DNA from: Planctomycetota bacterium
GTDB lineage: Bacteria > Planctomycetota > Phycisphaerae > UBA1845 > UTPLA1
DNA length: 64,000 bases
Assembly: GCA_015654675.1 (NCBI GenBank)
Contig: JAATGM010000042.1
Coordinates: 62,001-126,000 of the forward strand
Reading direction: 5' to 3'
Of the stretch, positions 1 through 8,238 are shown in pieces. Under the pieces are notes generated by a model, which did not search any database, had not been told where the DNA came from, and saw only the letters and a list, made by a program, of their open reading frames with translations. The position numbers were made by a program, and so were the translations under genes. The first letter of the stretch is position 1. Each line of letters starts with the position of its first letter.

Positions 1-14
1 TTGGAGTTGTCGCC

Positions 15-650
15 ATGCCGCCGTCCAAGCCGGTTGTCGGCCTTGCGGGCGGAATCGGGTCAGGGAAGTCCGAAGTTGGCCGAATTCTGGCGTCGTTGGG
101 TGCTGCGGTCATTTCGTCGGACCAGCTAAACCGGCAAGAGCTTGAAAATACTGAAGTTAAGGATACTTTGGCACGCTGGTGGGGTCCGCGGGTACTGGCC
201 GATGACGGAAGCGTAGATCGGGCCGTCGTCTCGGAAATCATCTTTGCGGATGAGACCCAAAAATCGCGGCTGGAAGCCCTGACTCACCCTAGAATTGCCC
301 AGCGACGGCAGCGCTTGATGGAGCAATACTCGCACGATTCGGGTGTTCCGCTCATTGTCATCGACTCGCCGCTGTTGTTTGAAACCCACCTTGATCGCCT
401 CTGCGACCGGATCATCTTCGTTGAATCTGATCGAGCGATTCGTTTGGAGCGAGTTAGGGCATCTCGCGGCTGGTCGGCAGATGAACTGGATCGTCGAGAA
501 AAAATGCAGCAGCCACTTGAATTCAAACGAGCCCGGGCTGATCATGTTTGTACAAACAATTCCGACGTGGGTGCGCTGAGACAGCAAGTCAAAGCGATCT
601 TTTCCCGGATTGTTTCCGGCACAGGATTTTCGGTGCAAGACGCTGGTTGA
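15..650 (+). CDS. coaE: Dephospho-CoA kinase CoaE
   Basis: Catalyses the last step of coenzyme A synthesis, ATP-dependent phosphorylation of the 3'-hydroxyl of dephospho-CoA in the cytosol. The 211-residue length is normal for the family. A Walker A loop GGIGSGKS sits at residues 12-19, the SSDQL segment with Asp36 is where CoaE has its substrate-site aspartate, and the conserved THPRI motif is at 90-94. The start is supported by GGAG eight bases upstream of the ATG. It lies 131 bases before rho on the same strand, so co-transcription is possible. The last 20 or so residues are poorly conserved in appearance, which is usual. Confidence 0.95.
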   Translation: MPPSKPVVGLAGGIGSGKSEVGRILASLGAAVISSDQLNRQELENTEVKDTLARWWGPRVLADDGSVDRAVVSEIIFADETQKSRLEALTHPRIAQRRQRLMEQYSHDSGVPLIVIDSPLLFETHLDRLCDRIIFVESDRAIRLERVRASRGWSADELDRREKMQQPLEFKRARADHVCTNNSDVGALRQQVKAIFSRIVSGTGFSVQDAG

Positions 651-781
651 CCTTGCCTCGACCCGTTCGGGTCGAATGCGTCGAGGTTTCCCGAGTCGAT
701 TCCCCCCAAACAATCAGGCGCGGGTCGATCAACCGGCTTCGTTAAACACCTGGCAGAGCATTTTCACACGGAGGTTTTTTC

Positions 782-2323
782 ATGGCCAAAACGCACGGTT
801 CCACGCGAAGCCGGTCCTCGCATTCGCGTTCGAGTTCAAGCTCGAAGCCCGCGGCACCGAAACGCGAAGAATCGTTCGATGAAGGCCTGGACGACCCGGT
901 CGCCACGGCCGCACCGGCAGCGCCGCCTCCGAAGCCCCAGACGCCGCCACCCAAGGTCGCACCGATTCAACCTCCACCGCCCCCCGCGCCGCCCGCCGAT
1001 TCAATCGACGATGTCGACGGGCCCGTCGACGCTGAAACGCATGAGAAGTACGAGCAGGTCAAGCGCGGCGAGTTGCACATCCGCGATCTACAGAAGATGA
1101 GCGTTACCGATCTTCACGAAGTCGCCCGGAAGGAAGGCATCTCGGATTTTGCATCGCTTAAGAAGCAGGACCTGATCTTCAAAATCCTCAAGGAGCGCAT
1201 CAACAAGAACGGCTTGATGTACGGCGAGGGCGTCCTCGAAGTCCTGCCAGACGGCTTCGGCTTCCTGCGCAGCCCGGAGTACAACTACCTACCATGCCCG
1301 GATGACATCTATGTCAGTCCGTCGCAAATTCGCCGATTCGGCTTGCGGACCGGCCACACGATTTCGGGGCAGATTCGCCCGCCAAAGGAATCCGAAAAAT
1401 ACTTCGCGTTGCTCCGAGTCGAAGCGATCAACTACGAAGATCCAAACGTTGTCACCGAGAAAACCCTATTTGAAGACCTTACTCCGTTGCATCCGACCCG
1501 GCGATTCATCCTCGAGACGGCCGCGGGTGAGGTGAACATGCGCGTGGTCGATCTGGTGACGCCCATCGGAATGGGCCAGCGCATGCTGATCGTCGCTCCG
1601 CCCCGCACGGGAAAGACCGTGCTGCTCCAGAAGATTGCCAACGCGATTTCCAAGAACCGCCCCGAGGTGGTCGTCATCATTCTGCTGATCGACGAACGCC
1701 CGGAAGAAGTGACCGAAATGCAGCGGCATACACAGGCCGAAGTCGTCAGCTCAACGTTTGATGAGCCGGCGTCGCGGCATGTTCAGGTCGCTGAAATGGT
1801 TATCGAAAAGGCCAAGCGTCTGGTCGAATATGGCAAGGAAGTCGTAATTCTTCTCGACTCAATCACTCGGCTCGCCCGCGCCTACAACACCGAAGTCCCG
1901 CACTCCGGCAAGATTCTGACGGGCGGAGTCGATGCCAATGCGCTTCAGAAGCCCAAGCGATTCTTCGGTGCAGCCCGCAATATCGAAGAGGGCGGCAGTC
2001 TGACAATCGTCGGCACCGCTCTGGTTGATACCGGAAGCAAGATGGATGAAGTCATCTTCGAGGAGTTCAAGGGCACCGGTAACAGCGAATTGCATCTCGA
2101 CCGCCGACTGGTCGAAAAACGCATCTGGCCGGCAATCAATATCCCGGCCTCGGGAACGCGAAAGGAAGAATTGCTGCTTCACGAGAAGGAACTCGAACTG
2201 ATCTACAAACTCCGTCGCGTCCTGTCGGATATGAACCCGGTTGAGGCGATGGAACTGCTTACCAGCCGGCTTGGAAAGGTGAAGTCCAACGCTGAGTTCC
2301 TCATGACGATGAATCTGGCATAG
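782..2323 (+). CDS. rho: Transcription termination factor Rho
   Basis: Hexameric RNA helicase/ATPase that ends transcription at Rho-dependent sites. Residues 1-90 form a Ser-rich then Pro-rich, probably disordered extension absent from the E. coli protein. A Rho-N helical domain follows (about 98-140), then a cold-shock RNA-binding domain (about 145-220; DGFGFLRS is the RNP-like part). The ATPase core carries Walker A APPRTGKT at 272-279 and Walker B VVILLDS at 354-360, followed by the Q-loop/R-loop region [16 protein letters not shown] ribosome binding site precedes the ATG. The gene ends just before a strong hairpin terminator facing the convergent sigma factor gene. The 513-residue length versus about 420 in E. 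coli is explained by the N-terminal extension. Confidence 0.97.
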   Translation: MAKTHGSTRSRSSHSRSSSSSKPAAPKREESFDEGLDDPVATAAPAAPPPKPQTPPPKVAPIQPPPPPAPPADSIDDVDGPVDAETHEKYEQVKRGELHIRDLQKMSVTDLHEVARKEGISDFASLKKQDLIFKILKERINKNGLMYGEGVLEVLPDGFGFLRSPEYNYLPCPDDIYVSPSQIRRFGLRTGHTISGQIRPPKESEKYFALLRVEAINYEDPNVVTEKTLFEDLTPLHPTRRFILETAAGEVNMRVVDLVTPIGMGQRMLIVAPPRTGKTVLLQKIANAISKNRPEVVVIILLIDERPEEVTEMQRHTQAEVVSSTFDEPASRHVQVAEMVIEKAKRLVEYGKEVVILLDSITRLARAYNTEVPHSGKILTGGVDANALQKPKRFFGAARNIEEGGSLTIVGTALVDTGSKMDEVIFEEFKGTGNSELHLDRRLVEKRIWPAINIPASGTRKEELLLHEKELELIYKLRRVLSDMNPVEAMELLTSRLGKVKSNAEFLMTMNLA

Positions 2324-2346
2324 TGCCACCCGCCGACCTAAAACAA

Positions 2347-2376
2347 AAAAGGCCGACCCATCGGGGCCGGCCTTTT
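2347..2376. terminator. Bidirectional intrinsic terminator between rho and sigma factor gene
   Basis: An inverted repeat pairs AAAAGGCCGACCC with GGGCCGGCCTTTT around a short loop, with one internal mismatch. It gives a GC-rich stem flanked by A and T runs on both strands. It sits in the 72-base gap between two convergent stop codons, so it can serve both genes. Confidence 0.85.
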
Positions 2377-2395
2377 GCTTGCGAATCAAAACTGA

Positions 2396-3229
2396 TTACT
2401 TCAGAACCGCATCCTCTTCGATCGCCTTGCGGAGCTTATGCAGCGCCGAAAGCTGAATCTGACGGACGCGTTCCTTGCTCACGCGCATCTGCCGGCCAAT
2501 TCGGTCGAGCGTAAGCCGCGAATCGACCTCCTCGTTCGGGAATCGCTTGCGGAGAACCATCTGTTCGACCTCGGAGAGTTCCGCGCGATTGCCACGCATA
2601 ATGTCCCCGAGTCGCTCGACGTAGAGACCCTGACTTTCGACGCGCACTGCCTCGGGCAGGTCGCTCTTTTCAAATTCGGGGTCAAACGGCACGGTCATGA
2701 ACTGCCGGCGACGCGAATCCCGCATGGCGGCCCTTGAGAACGCACGGATGATTGCGTTGCACGCATACGTGCTGAATCGGTAGCCACGCCACGGATCAAA
2801 CGTGTCGACCGCTCGCAGAAGAGCCATCATTCCTTCGCTGGCCATTTCATCCCGATCCAGATTGTTGAACCGGCTACGACCAATGAGGTCGTATACCAGG
2901 CCGAGATTGGCATCGATCAGCCGCTGTCGAATCGCGTGATAGCGATTGACCCACCGTGCGTAATCCTTGTTGATGGCCGGACGGTAGGACTTGACCGCCT
3001 TCTGATATAGCTGGCTCAGGCGATAAGCGCAAAAATGAAGCTGCTTAAAGCGAAGCACTTCCTCGACGTGGTTTACCCGGCCCGTGCCCCACGGGGGCTC
3101 CGTCCACGCGTCAAATAGCGCTTTCTCAGTTGCAGCGCGCTTAAGCTCTGCATTCATGATGTAGGGTGGCGGATGGAGCCAACCGGCGATCCGCTGGGAC
3201 TTCGATGCTTTTGTAACAATTCGCCTCAT
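2396..3229 (-). CDS. RNA polymerase sigma-70 family factor
   Basis: A sigma factor with region 2 and region 4 but a shortened middle. Region 2 includes LIDANLGLVYDLIGR, then the region 2.3-2.4 stretch FSTYACNAIIRAFSRA (core binding and -10 recognition). Region 4 near the C-terminus has LTLDRIGRQMRVSKERVRQI, the helix-turn-helix for -35 recognition, and a basic tail. This layout is like planctomycete RpoD-related alternative factors rather than a short ECF factor; the regulon cannot be told from sequence. The chosen start (277 residues) has AAAGG seven bases upstream; an in-frame GTG/ATG-type start further upstream (to 3322) and an ATG at 3157 are alternatives. The ribosome binding site lies in a pair of mutually exclusive hairpins (separate entry). 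Confidence 0.9.
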   Translation of the reverse strand: MRRIVTKASKSQRIAGWLHPPPYIMNAELKRAATEKALFDAWTEPPWGTGRVNHVEEVLRFKQLHFCAYRLSQLYQKAVKSYRPAINKDYARWVNRYHAIRQRLIDANLGLVYDLIGRSRFNNLDRDEMASEGMMALLRAVDTFDPWRGYRFSTYACNAIIRAFSRAAMRDSRRRQFMTVPFDPEFEKSDLPEAVRVESQGLYVERLGDIMRGNRAELSEVEQMVLRKRFPNEEVDSRLTLDRIGRQMRVSKERVRQIQLSALHKLRKAIEEDAVLK

Positions 3230-3234
3230 TTTTC

Positions 3235-3259
3235 GGCCTTTCGGCCCCGCAGTGGGGCC
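3235..3259 (-). promoter_or_regulatory. Two alternative hairpins over the sigma factor ribosome binding site
   Basis: In the mRNA sense, GGCCCC-ACTGC-GGGGCC is followed at once by GAAA-GGCC and then the start codon. Hairpin B pairs GGCCCC (3254-3259) with GGGGCC (3243-3248). Hairpin A pairs GGCC (3243-3246) with GGCC (3235-3238) around a GAAA tetraloop and buries the GG of the AAAGG ribosome binding site. The two share the central arm, so they exclude each other. The pairing is seen directly; a regulatory role is inference. Confidence 0.45.
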
Positions 3260-3488
3260 CAAAACTAAACGCCCGGGGCTTCGCCGCCTTTCGGTTGGAT
3301 CGCCGGAAACCGGGAATCCCATTGTCGGACGCTTGTACTCGCTTGAAGGTTATACGCAGTCTGGCGAGAAATGTTCGGCGGATTCCAAGCTTCCCATGCT
3401 TGTTTTGGCATAAAAATAGTTCAAATCGACCAGTCGCCAAAGAAACCAGATAAATAATACAGGTCAAAAAACAGAATTATTGAACTGG

Positions 3489-3507
3489 TGTAACGAGAAA
3501 CGTTACA
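3489..3507. promoter_or_regulatory. Inverted repeat, possible operator upstream of the sigma factor gene
   Basis: TGTAACG and CGTTACA are perfect 7-base inverted arms around a 5-base AGAAA centre, the size and shape of a dimeric repressor site. It lies in the 371-base AT-rich gap (3230-3600) between the sigma factor start and the NUDIX stop. A second perfect palindrome, AGGGAATTCCCT, lies at 3561-3572. I see no convincing gene in this gap and no clean -35/-10 pair. Confidence 0.4.
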
Positions 3508-3600
3508 ACGACCGACCAAATCGCTCGAATCAGAACCATTTTAGGTTGATTAGAAATTGTAGGGAATTCCCTGATTGACAATGTGGGAGAGCGTCAATCG

Positions 3601-4059
3601 CTATCGACGGTGCGAAATAAACGCGATCCGGCCGCTAGGACTCAGGTGAATGTGCCGGGGAATAGCTCCTATCAGCTCTGCGACCCCGGAATGGCGGACG
3701 ATGGGGCCACACCCCTCCAGCGGGAACCATTCCCGAAGACGGTCGGCTCGCTCGGGGTATTCATCCAGCGTTTGGATAACCCGCAACAGAAAGACGTGAA
3801 CCAGGCGGCTGGAGCCCCGTTTTTTGTAGGAATAGGTCCCCACCGGATCGGGCGACATCTCTCCCGCGGCCCCGGCCTCCTCGATGGCCTCCTGTTCGGC
3901 CGCCTCACGAAGCGTTTGCCCCGACCCGATCATCCCCTTCGGGATACCCCATTGGGGCTTTTCCGGCCGTCGAATCAGCAGGACTTCGAGCCGGCCATCG
4001 GGCGATGGCCGGAACGGAATGACACCGGCTTGGACAATCGTCCCAATCAGATCCGACAT
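3601..4059 (-). CDS. NUDIX hydrolase
   Basis: Hydrolyses nucleoside diphosphate-linked substrates; the actual substrate is not predictable. The product (152 residues from the chosen ATG) has the WGIPKG lead-in and a NUDIX box running from KGMIGSG to IEEAGA. The catalytic EE pair is present (QEAIEEAG), but the first conserved Glu of the box is Gln and the Arg of REUXEE is Gln. Family members with WGIPKG often vary at the first site. The ATG at 4059 starts a typical beta-strand (MSDLIGTIVQAG); an ATG at 4071 or a TTG at 4080 is possible. It lies 99 bases downstream of acnA on the same strand and may be read through from it. Confidence 0.85.
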   Translation of the reverse strand: MSDLIGTIVQAGVIPFRPSPDGRLEVLLIRRPEKPQWGIPKGMIGSGQTLREAAEQEAIEEAGAAGEMSPDPVGTYSYKKRGSSRLVHVFLLRVIQTLDEYPERADRLREWFPLEGCGPIVRHSGVAELIGAIPRHIHLSPSGRIAFISHRR

Positions 4060-4158
4060 TGTCTTTATCATCGGCCGCAAAGGGGCGCAAAAATTACCGA
4101 GTTCGCCCCGAGCCGGACATCTGGCGGGCCATTCGATGATCGCCGTCGCCCCAAAGCA

Positions 4159-6864
4159 CTACTTCTTAACGAGCTGCCGGAGAACCATCTGCAGGATTCC
4201 ACCGTGACGGTAGTACTCAACCTCGATTGGCGTATCAATGCGAACCTTTACCGCGAATTCCTTCTTCGCCCCCTTCTCGTCCGTCGCAGCAACCGTCAGA
4301 TCCTGCCCCGGCTTCAAGTCCCCGGAGAGGCCGACGAAATCGAACACTTCGCGGCCGGTCAATCCGAGCGATTCTCGCGTCTGACTCGGCTTGAACTGCA
4401 GCGGCAGGACGCCCATTCCGACAAGATTGCTGCGGTGGATGCGCTCGTAGCTCGTCGCGATCGCCGCGCGAACGCCCAGAAGCATCACTCCCTTCGCAGC
4501 CCAGTCGCGCGATGATCCCGTGCCATACTCGGCGCCCGCCATCACGATGAGCGGAGTGCCGGCCTGCTTGTATTTCATCGCGGCATCAAAGATGGACATC
4601 TGCTCACCGGTGGGTAAATAGATCGTGAGGCCGCCTTCGGTCCCCGGGGCCAACAGGTTTCGCAGCCGAATATTGGCGAACGTACCACGCGTCATGACCC
4701 GATCATTTCCGCGCCGCGCTCCGTAGCTATTGAAGTCTTCGGGCTTCACGCCGTGATCCAGCAAGTACTTGCCGGCCGGACCAGACTTGCTGATCGACCC
4801 CGCAGGGGAAATGTGATCGGTCGTGATGGAGTCGCCGACCATCACGAGGCAGCGTGCGTTACGGATCTCAGCGATCTTGCCCGGCTGGGGGCTGAGGTTT
4901 TGAAAGAATGGCGGTTCCTGAATGTAGGTGCTTTCGGAGTTCCACTGGTAAACGCTCTCGTCGGTTGCTTTCAACGCTCGCCACTTATCGTTGCCAGTCA
5001 GCACATCGGCATATCGCCTTTTGAACATCTCTGGAGTGACGAACCTAGAAATTGCGTCCTCGATTTCATTCGACGAGGGCCAAATCTCTCGCAAAAAGAC
5101 GGGCTTCCCGTCCCGCGCAGTTCCGAGCGGCTCAGACGCGAGATCAATGTCAACCGTGCCGGCAATCGCATACGCAACGCAGAGCGGCGGAGACGCGAGG
5201 TAGTTCGCCTTCACGAGCGGATGAACGCGGCCCTCAAAGTTGCGGTTGCCCGACAACACCGCCGAGACGACCAGATCACTCTCCGTCACCGCATGCGCGA
5301 CGGGTTCCGGAAGCGGCCCGCTGTTTCCAATGCAAGTGGTACAACCATATCCAACCGTTTGGAATCCGAGCTGATCAAGATACGGCGCCAGGCCCGACGC
5401 CTCGAGGTATTCGGTGACGACGCGCGAACCTGGGGCGAGACTCGTCTTGACGTGCGGCTTGACAGTCAGGCCTCGCTCAACGGCCTTTTTCGCCAACAGG
5501 CCGGCAGCAAGCATGACCGAGGGGTTGCTCGTATTGGTGCAGCTCGTGATCGCCGCGATAACGACCGCGCCCTGCCCGATCGACGTTGAGTGTCCATTGT
5601 CGCGAATGGTCGCGGTCTTTGACGCGGCGGCATCGTCCAAAGCGAATCCGCGCTCGGCTGTCGGCGCTCGAAGCGCTGATCGGAAAGAGGATTTCACCTG
5701 CGTCAGGGCGACTCGATCCTGCGGGCGTTTAGGCCCGGCCAGGGATGGTTCGACTGACGAAAGATCAAGCGAGAGTACGTCGGTGAAGGCTGGATCCGGC
5801 GTCGCATCCGTTCGGAAGAGGCCCTGCTCTTTGCAATAGCGCTCGACCAGCGCGATTTCATCCGGCGTGCGGCCGGTGCGGCGCAAATACGCCAGGGTCT
5901 CCGCATCAACCGGGAAGAAGCCCATTGTCGCCCCATATTCAGGCGCCATATTGCCGATCGTCGCCCGATCGGGCAGAGACATGTTTGACAGGCCGCCGCC
6001 ATAGAACTCCACGAACTTGTTAACAACGCCCTTCTTTCGAAGCATCTGGGTGACCGTCAATACCAGATCGGTCGCGGTTGCCCCTTCGCGAAGCCGACCA
6101 GTCAGCTTGAATCCGACGACCTCCGGAAGCTGCATATAGATGGGCTGGCCGAGCATGTTCGCCTCGGCCTCGATTCCGCCGACGCCCCACCCAAGTACGC
6201 CTAGTCCGTTGACCATGGTCGTGTGGCTATCCGTGCCAACCAGCGTGTCGGGGAAGGCAGCCCGAACGCCATTCAATTCGCGCGCGAGCACAACCTTGGC
6301 AAGGTACTCAATATTCACCTGGTGACAGATTCCGGTTTCAGGCGGAACAATCCGCACGGCACTGAACGCCTTCTGACCCCAGCGAAGGAACTCGTATCGT
6401 TCCTTATTGCGATAGAACTCAAGATCGGTGTTGAGCTGGAGGGCGTCATTCGAGCCGAACGCGTCAACCTGAATCGAGTGATCGATGACAAGGTCAACCG
6501 GCACGAGCGGATTGATGCGATTCGCGTCTCCGCCGAGTCGCGCGACGGCCGAGCGCATCGCTGCCAGATCGACCATGCACGGCACGCCGGTGAAGTCCTG
6601 CAAGAGTACCCGCGCCGGGAGATATGGAATCTCGCCACCTTCGCCGCTCTTGGGCTGCCAACCGGCGATGGTCTTGATGTGCGTGTCCGTCACGAGAAAG
6701 CCGTCGAAATTGCGAAGCGCGTTCTCGAGAAGAATTTTGATGCTGAAGGGCAGGCGTTCGATCCGGGCGATTGAGGCGAGGCGCTCAAGTCGCCAGATTC
6801 GCACGGGCCCCGAAGCGGTTTCAAGGGTGTCGATGGCATGAAACGGATCGATCATCGCAGACAT
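4159..6864 (-). CDS. acnA: Aconitate hydratase A
   Basis: [4Fe-4S] enzyme interconverting citrate and isocitrate in the TCA cycle. The 901-residue length matches AcnA/IRP1-type aconitases. Cluster ligands are visible as [10 protein letters not shown] (Cys near residue 442) and [12 protein letters not shown] (two Cys near 507-511). Substrate-binding segments include DSHTTM near residue 210 and the swivelling C-terminal domain with [14 protein letters not shown]. An AAAGG ribosome binding site lies seven bases before the ATG. It is divergent from proA across about 130 bases. AcnA proteins can have regulatory RNA-binding roles, but nothing here shows that. Confidence 0.97.
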   Translation of the reverse strand: MSAMIDPFHAIDTLETASGPVRIWRLERLASIARIERLPFSIKILLENALRNFDGFLVTDTHIKTIAGWQPKSGEGGEIPYLPARVLLQDFTGVPCMVDLAAMRSAVARLGGDANRINPLVPVDLVIDHSIQVDAFGSNDALQLNTDLEFYRNKERYEFLRWGQKAFSAVRIVPPETGICHQVNIEYLAKVVLARELNGVRAAFPDTLVGTDSHTTMVNGLGVLGWGVGGIEAEANMLGQPIYMQLPEVVGFKLTGRLREGATATDLVLTVTQMLRKKGVVNKFVEFYGGGLSNMSLPDRATIGNMAPEYGATMGFFPVDAETLAYLRRTGRTPDEIALVERYCKEQGLFRTDATPDPAFTDVLSLDLSSVEPSLAGPKRPQDRVALTQVKSSFRSALRAPTAERGFALDDAAASKTATIRDNGHSTSIGQGAVVIAAITSCTNTSNPSVMLAAGLLAKKAVERGLTVKPHVKTSLAPGSRVVTEYLEASGLAPYLDQLGFQTVGYGCTTCIGNSGPLPEPVAHAVTESDLVVSAVLSGNRNFEGRVHPLVKANYLASPPLCVAYAIAGTVDIDLASEPLGTARDGKPVFLREIWPSSNEIEDAISRFVTPEMFKRRYADVLTGNDKWRALKATDESVYQWNSESTYIQEPPFFQNLSPQPGKIAEIRNARCLVMVGDSITTDHISPAGSISKSGPAGKYLLDHGVKPEDFNSYGARRGNDRVMTRGTFANIRLRNLLAPGTEGGLTIYLPTGEQMSIFDAAMKYKQAGTPLIVMAGAEYGTGSSRDWAAKGVMLLGVRAAIATSYERIHRSNLVGMGVLPLQFKPSQTRESLGLTGREVFDFVGLSGDLKPGQDLTVAATDEKGAKKEFAVKVRIDTPIEVEYYRHGGILQMVLRQLVKK

Positions 6865-6993
6865 GTCGGGCCTTTCAGGGTGTGTTGGTACGTGGCGGAG
6901 TCCAGCGCCGCCATGTTTTTGTGGGAGTTTAGCACAATTCGATCGCTTCCGTCAGGCCGCGGCCGATGCGCCGAGTAGGGTTAGAATGATGGT

Positions 6994-8238
6994 GTGTCGA
7001 CTCCGGACTCGATCGCTCAATCTGCCCGTCGCGCAGCCGGCGAAGTATCAACGCTCCCGACCGAGCGAAAGAACTCGGTTCTGATTGATCTCGCGGACAC
7101 GATCGATCGGGAGCAGGGTCGTGTTCTAACGGCGAATCACGCAGACCTCGACGCGGCACGGACGACGGGACTCGCGGACGCGAAAATACGCCGACTGACG
7201 CTGACTCCGACGGTCCTCCGCCAAATCGTTGACGGACTGCGACAAGTGGCCGCCCTCCCCGATCCGGTCGGACAAGTGTGTTCAGACCGGCAAGTTCCTT
7301 CCGGATTGCGTGTGCAGCGCGTCCGCATTCCCTTGGGCGTGATCCTCATGATCTATGAGGCGCGGCCGAACGTGACCATCGATGCGTTCGGGCTTTGCTT
7401 CAAGGCGGGGAATGCGTGCATCCTAAAGGGTGGCCGGGAGGCCGGCCGGTCGAACGCGACCTTGATCGAACTGATTCACGAAGTACTTCAACGGCACGGA
7501 GTTTCGCCGGCGGTCGCCGCGCTGGTCACATCGTCCGATCGCGACGAAATGCGCGCCTTACTTCAATTGCATCAACTCATCGATCTGGTCATTCCCCGCG
7601 GGGGACTCGAGCTCGTTCGATTCGTTCACGAACATTCGCGCATTCCGATCGTCCAGCATTTCATGGGCGTCTGTCATATTTTCGTCGATGACTCGGCCGA
7701 CCTGGAGCGAGCCATCGAGCTGTGTGCGACGGCGAAGACATCGGCGCCGGCGGCCTGCAATGCAATGGAGGCCGTTCTCGTACACCAGGCAGTTGCCCAA
7801 CAATTTGTGCCTCGTCTGGTCGAACGGCTGACGCGGGAGGGCGTCGAGATTCGCGGCGACCCGCTTGTGTGCAAGCTTGCTCCCGCCGCCACGCCGGCGC
7901 TGCCGGAAGACTGGGGTCGGGAGTTTCTCGACCTCATCTGCGCGATTCGCGTTGTCTCCGATGTGGAAGCGGCCATTGAGCACATCCAGCGACATGGCTC
8001 GAACCACACCGAAGCAATTCTGTCGAACAACAAGGAACATCAGAGACTATTTCAGGAGCGAATTCAGTCGTCGTGTGTGATGGTGAATGCATCGACGCGC
8101 TTCAATGACGGGTTCCAGCTCGGGCTCGGCGCGGAGATCGGGATCAGCACTTCCAAAATTCACGCATACGGCCCCATGGGGCTGGATGAGCTGACGACGC
8201 AGCGATTTGTCGTTACGGGCGATTACCAGTCGAGATGA
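6994..8238 (+). CDS. proA: Gamma-glutamyl phosphate reductase (ProA)
   Basis: NADPH-dependent reduction of gamma-glutamyl phosphate to glutamate 5-semialdehyde, the second step of proline synthesis. The 414 residues are normal for the family. Recognisable parts are YEARPNVTIDAFGLC, KGGREAGRSN for cofactor and substrate binding, and the catalytic cysteine in CNAMEAVLVH at residue 255. The C-terminus has the typical STSKIHAYGPMGLDELTT. The start codon is GTG with only a weak AGGG upstream. The last 26 bases overlap the end of the convergent glycosyltransferase gene. proB is not in the window. Confidence 0.96.
   Translation: MSTPDSIAQSARRAAGEVSTLPTERKNSVLIDLADTIDREQGRVLTANHADLDAARTTGLADAKIRRLTLTPTVLRQIVDGLRQVAALPDPVGQVCSDRQVPSGLRVQRVRIPLGVILMIYEARPNVTIDAFGLCFKAGNACILKGGREAGRSNATLIELIHEVLQRHGVSPAVAALVTSSDRDEMRALLQLHQLIDLVIPRGGLELVRFVHEHSRIPIVQHFMGVCHIFVDDSADLERAIELCATAKTSAPAACNAMEAVLVHQAVAQQFVPRLVERLTREGVEIRGDPLVCKLAPAATPALPEDWGREFLDLICAIRVVSDVEAAIEHIQRHGSNHTEAILSNNKEHQRLFQERIQSSCVMVNASTRFNDGFQLGLGAEIGISTSKIHAYGPMGLDELTTQRFVVTGDYQSR

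Noticed and set aside
3583-4515. Long open frame on the plus strand
   Set aside because: It lies antisense to the NUDIX and aconitase genes and has no recognisable domain; a shadow of high-GC coding sequence.
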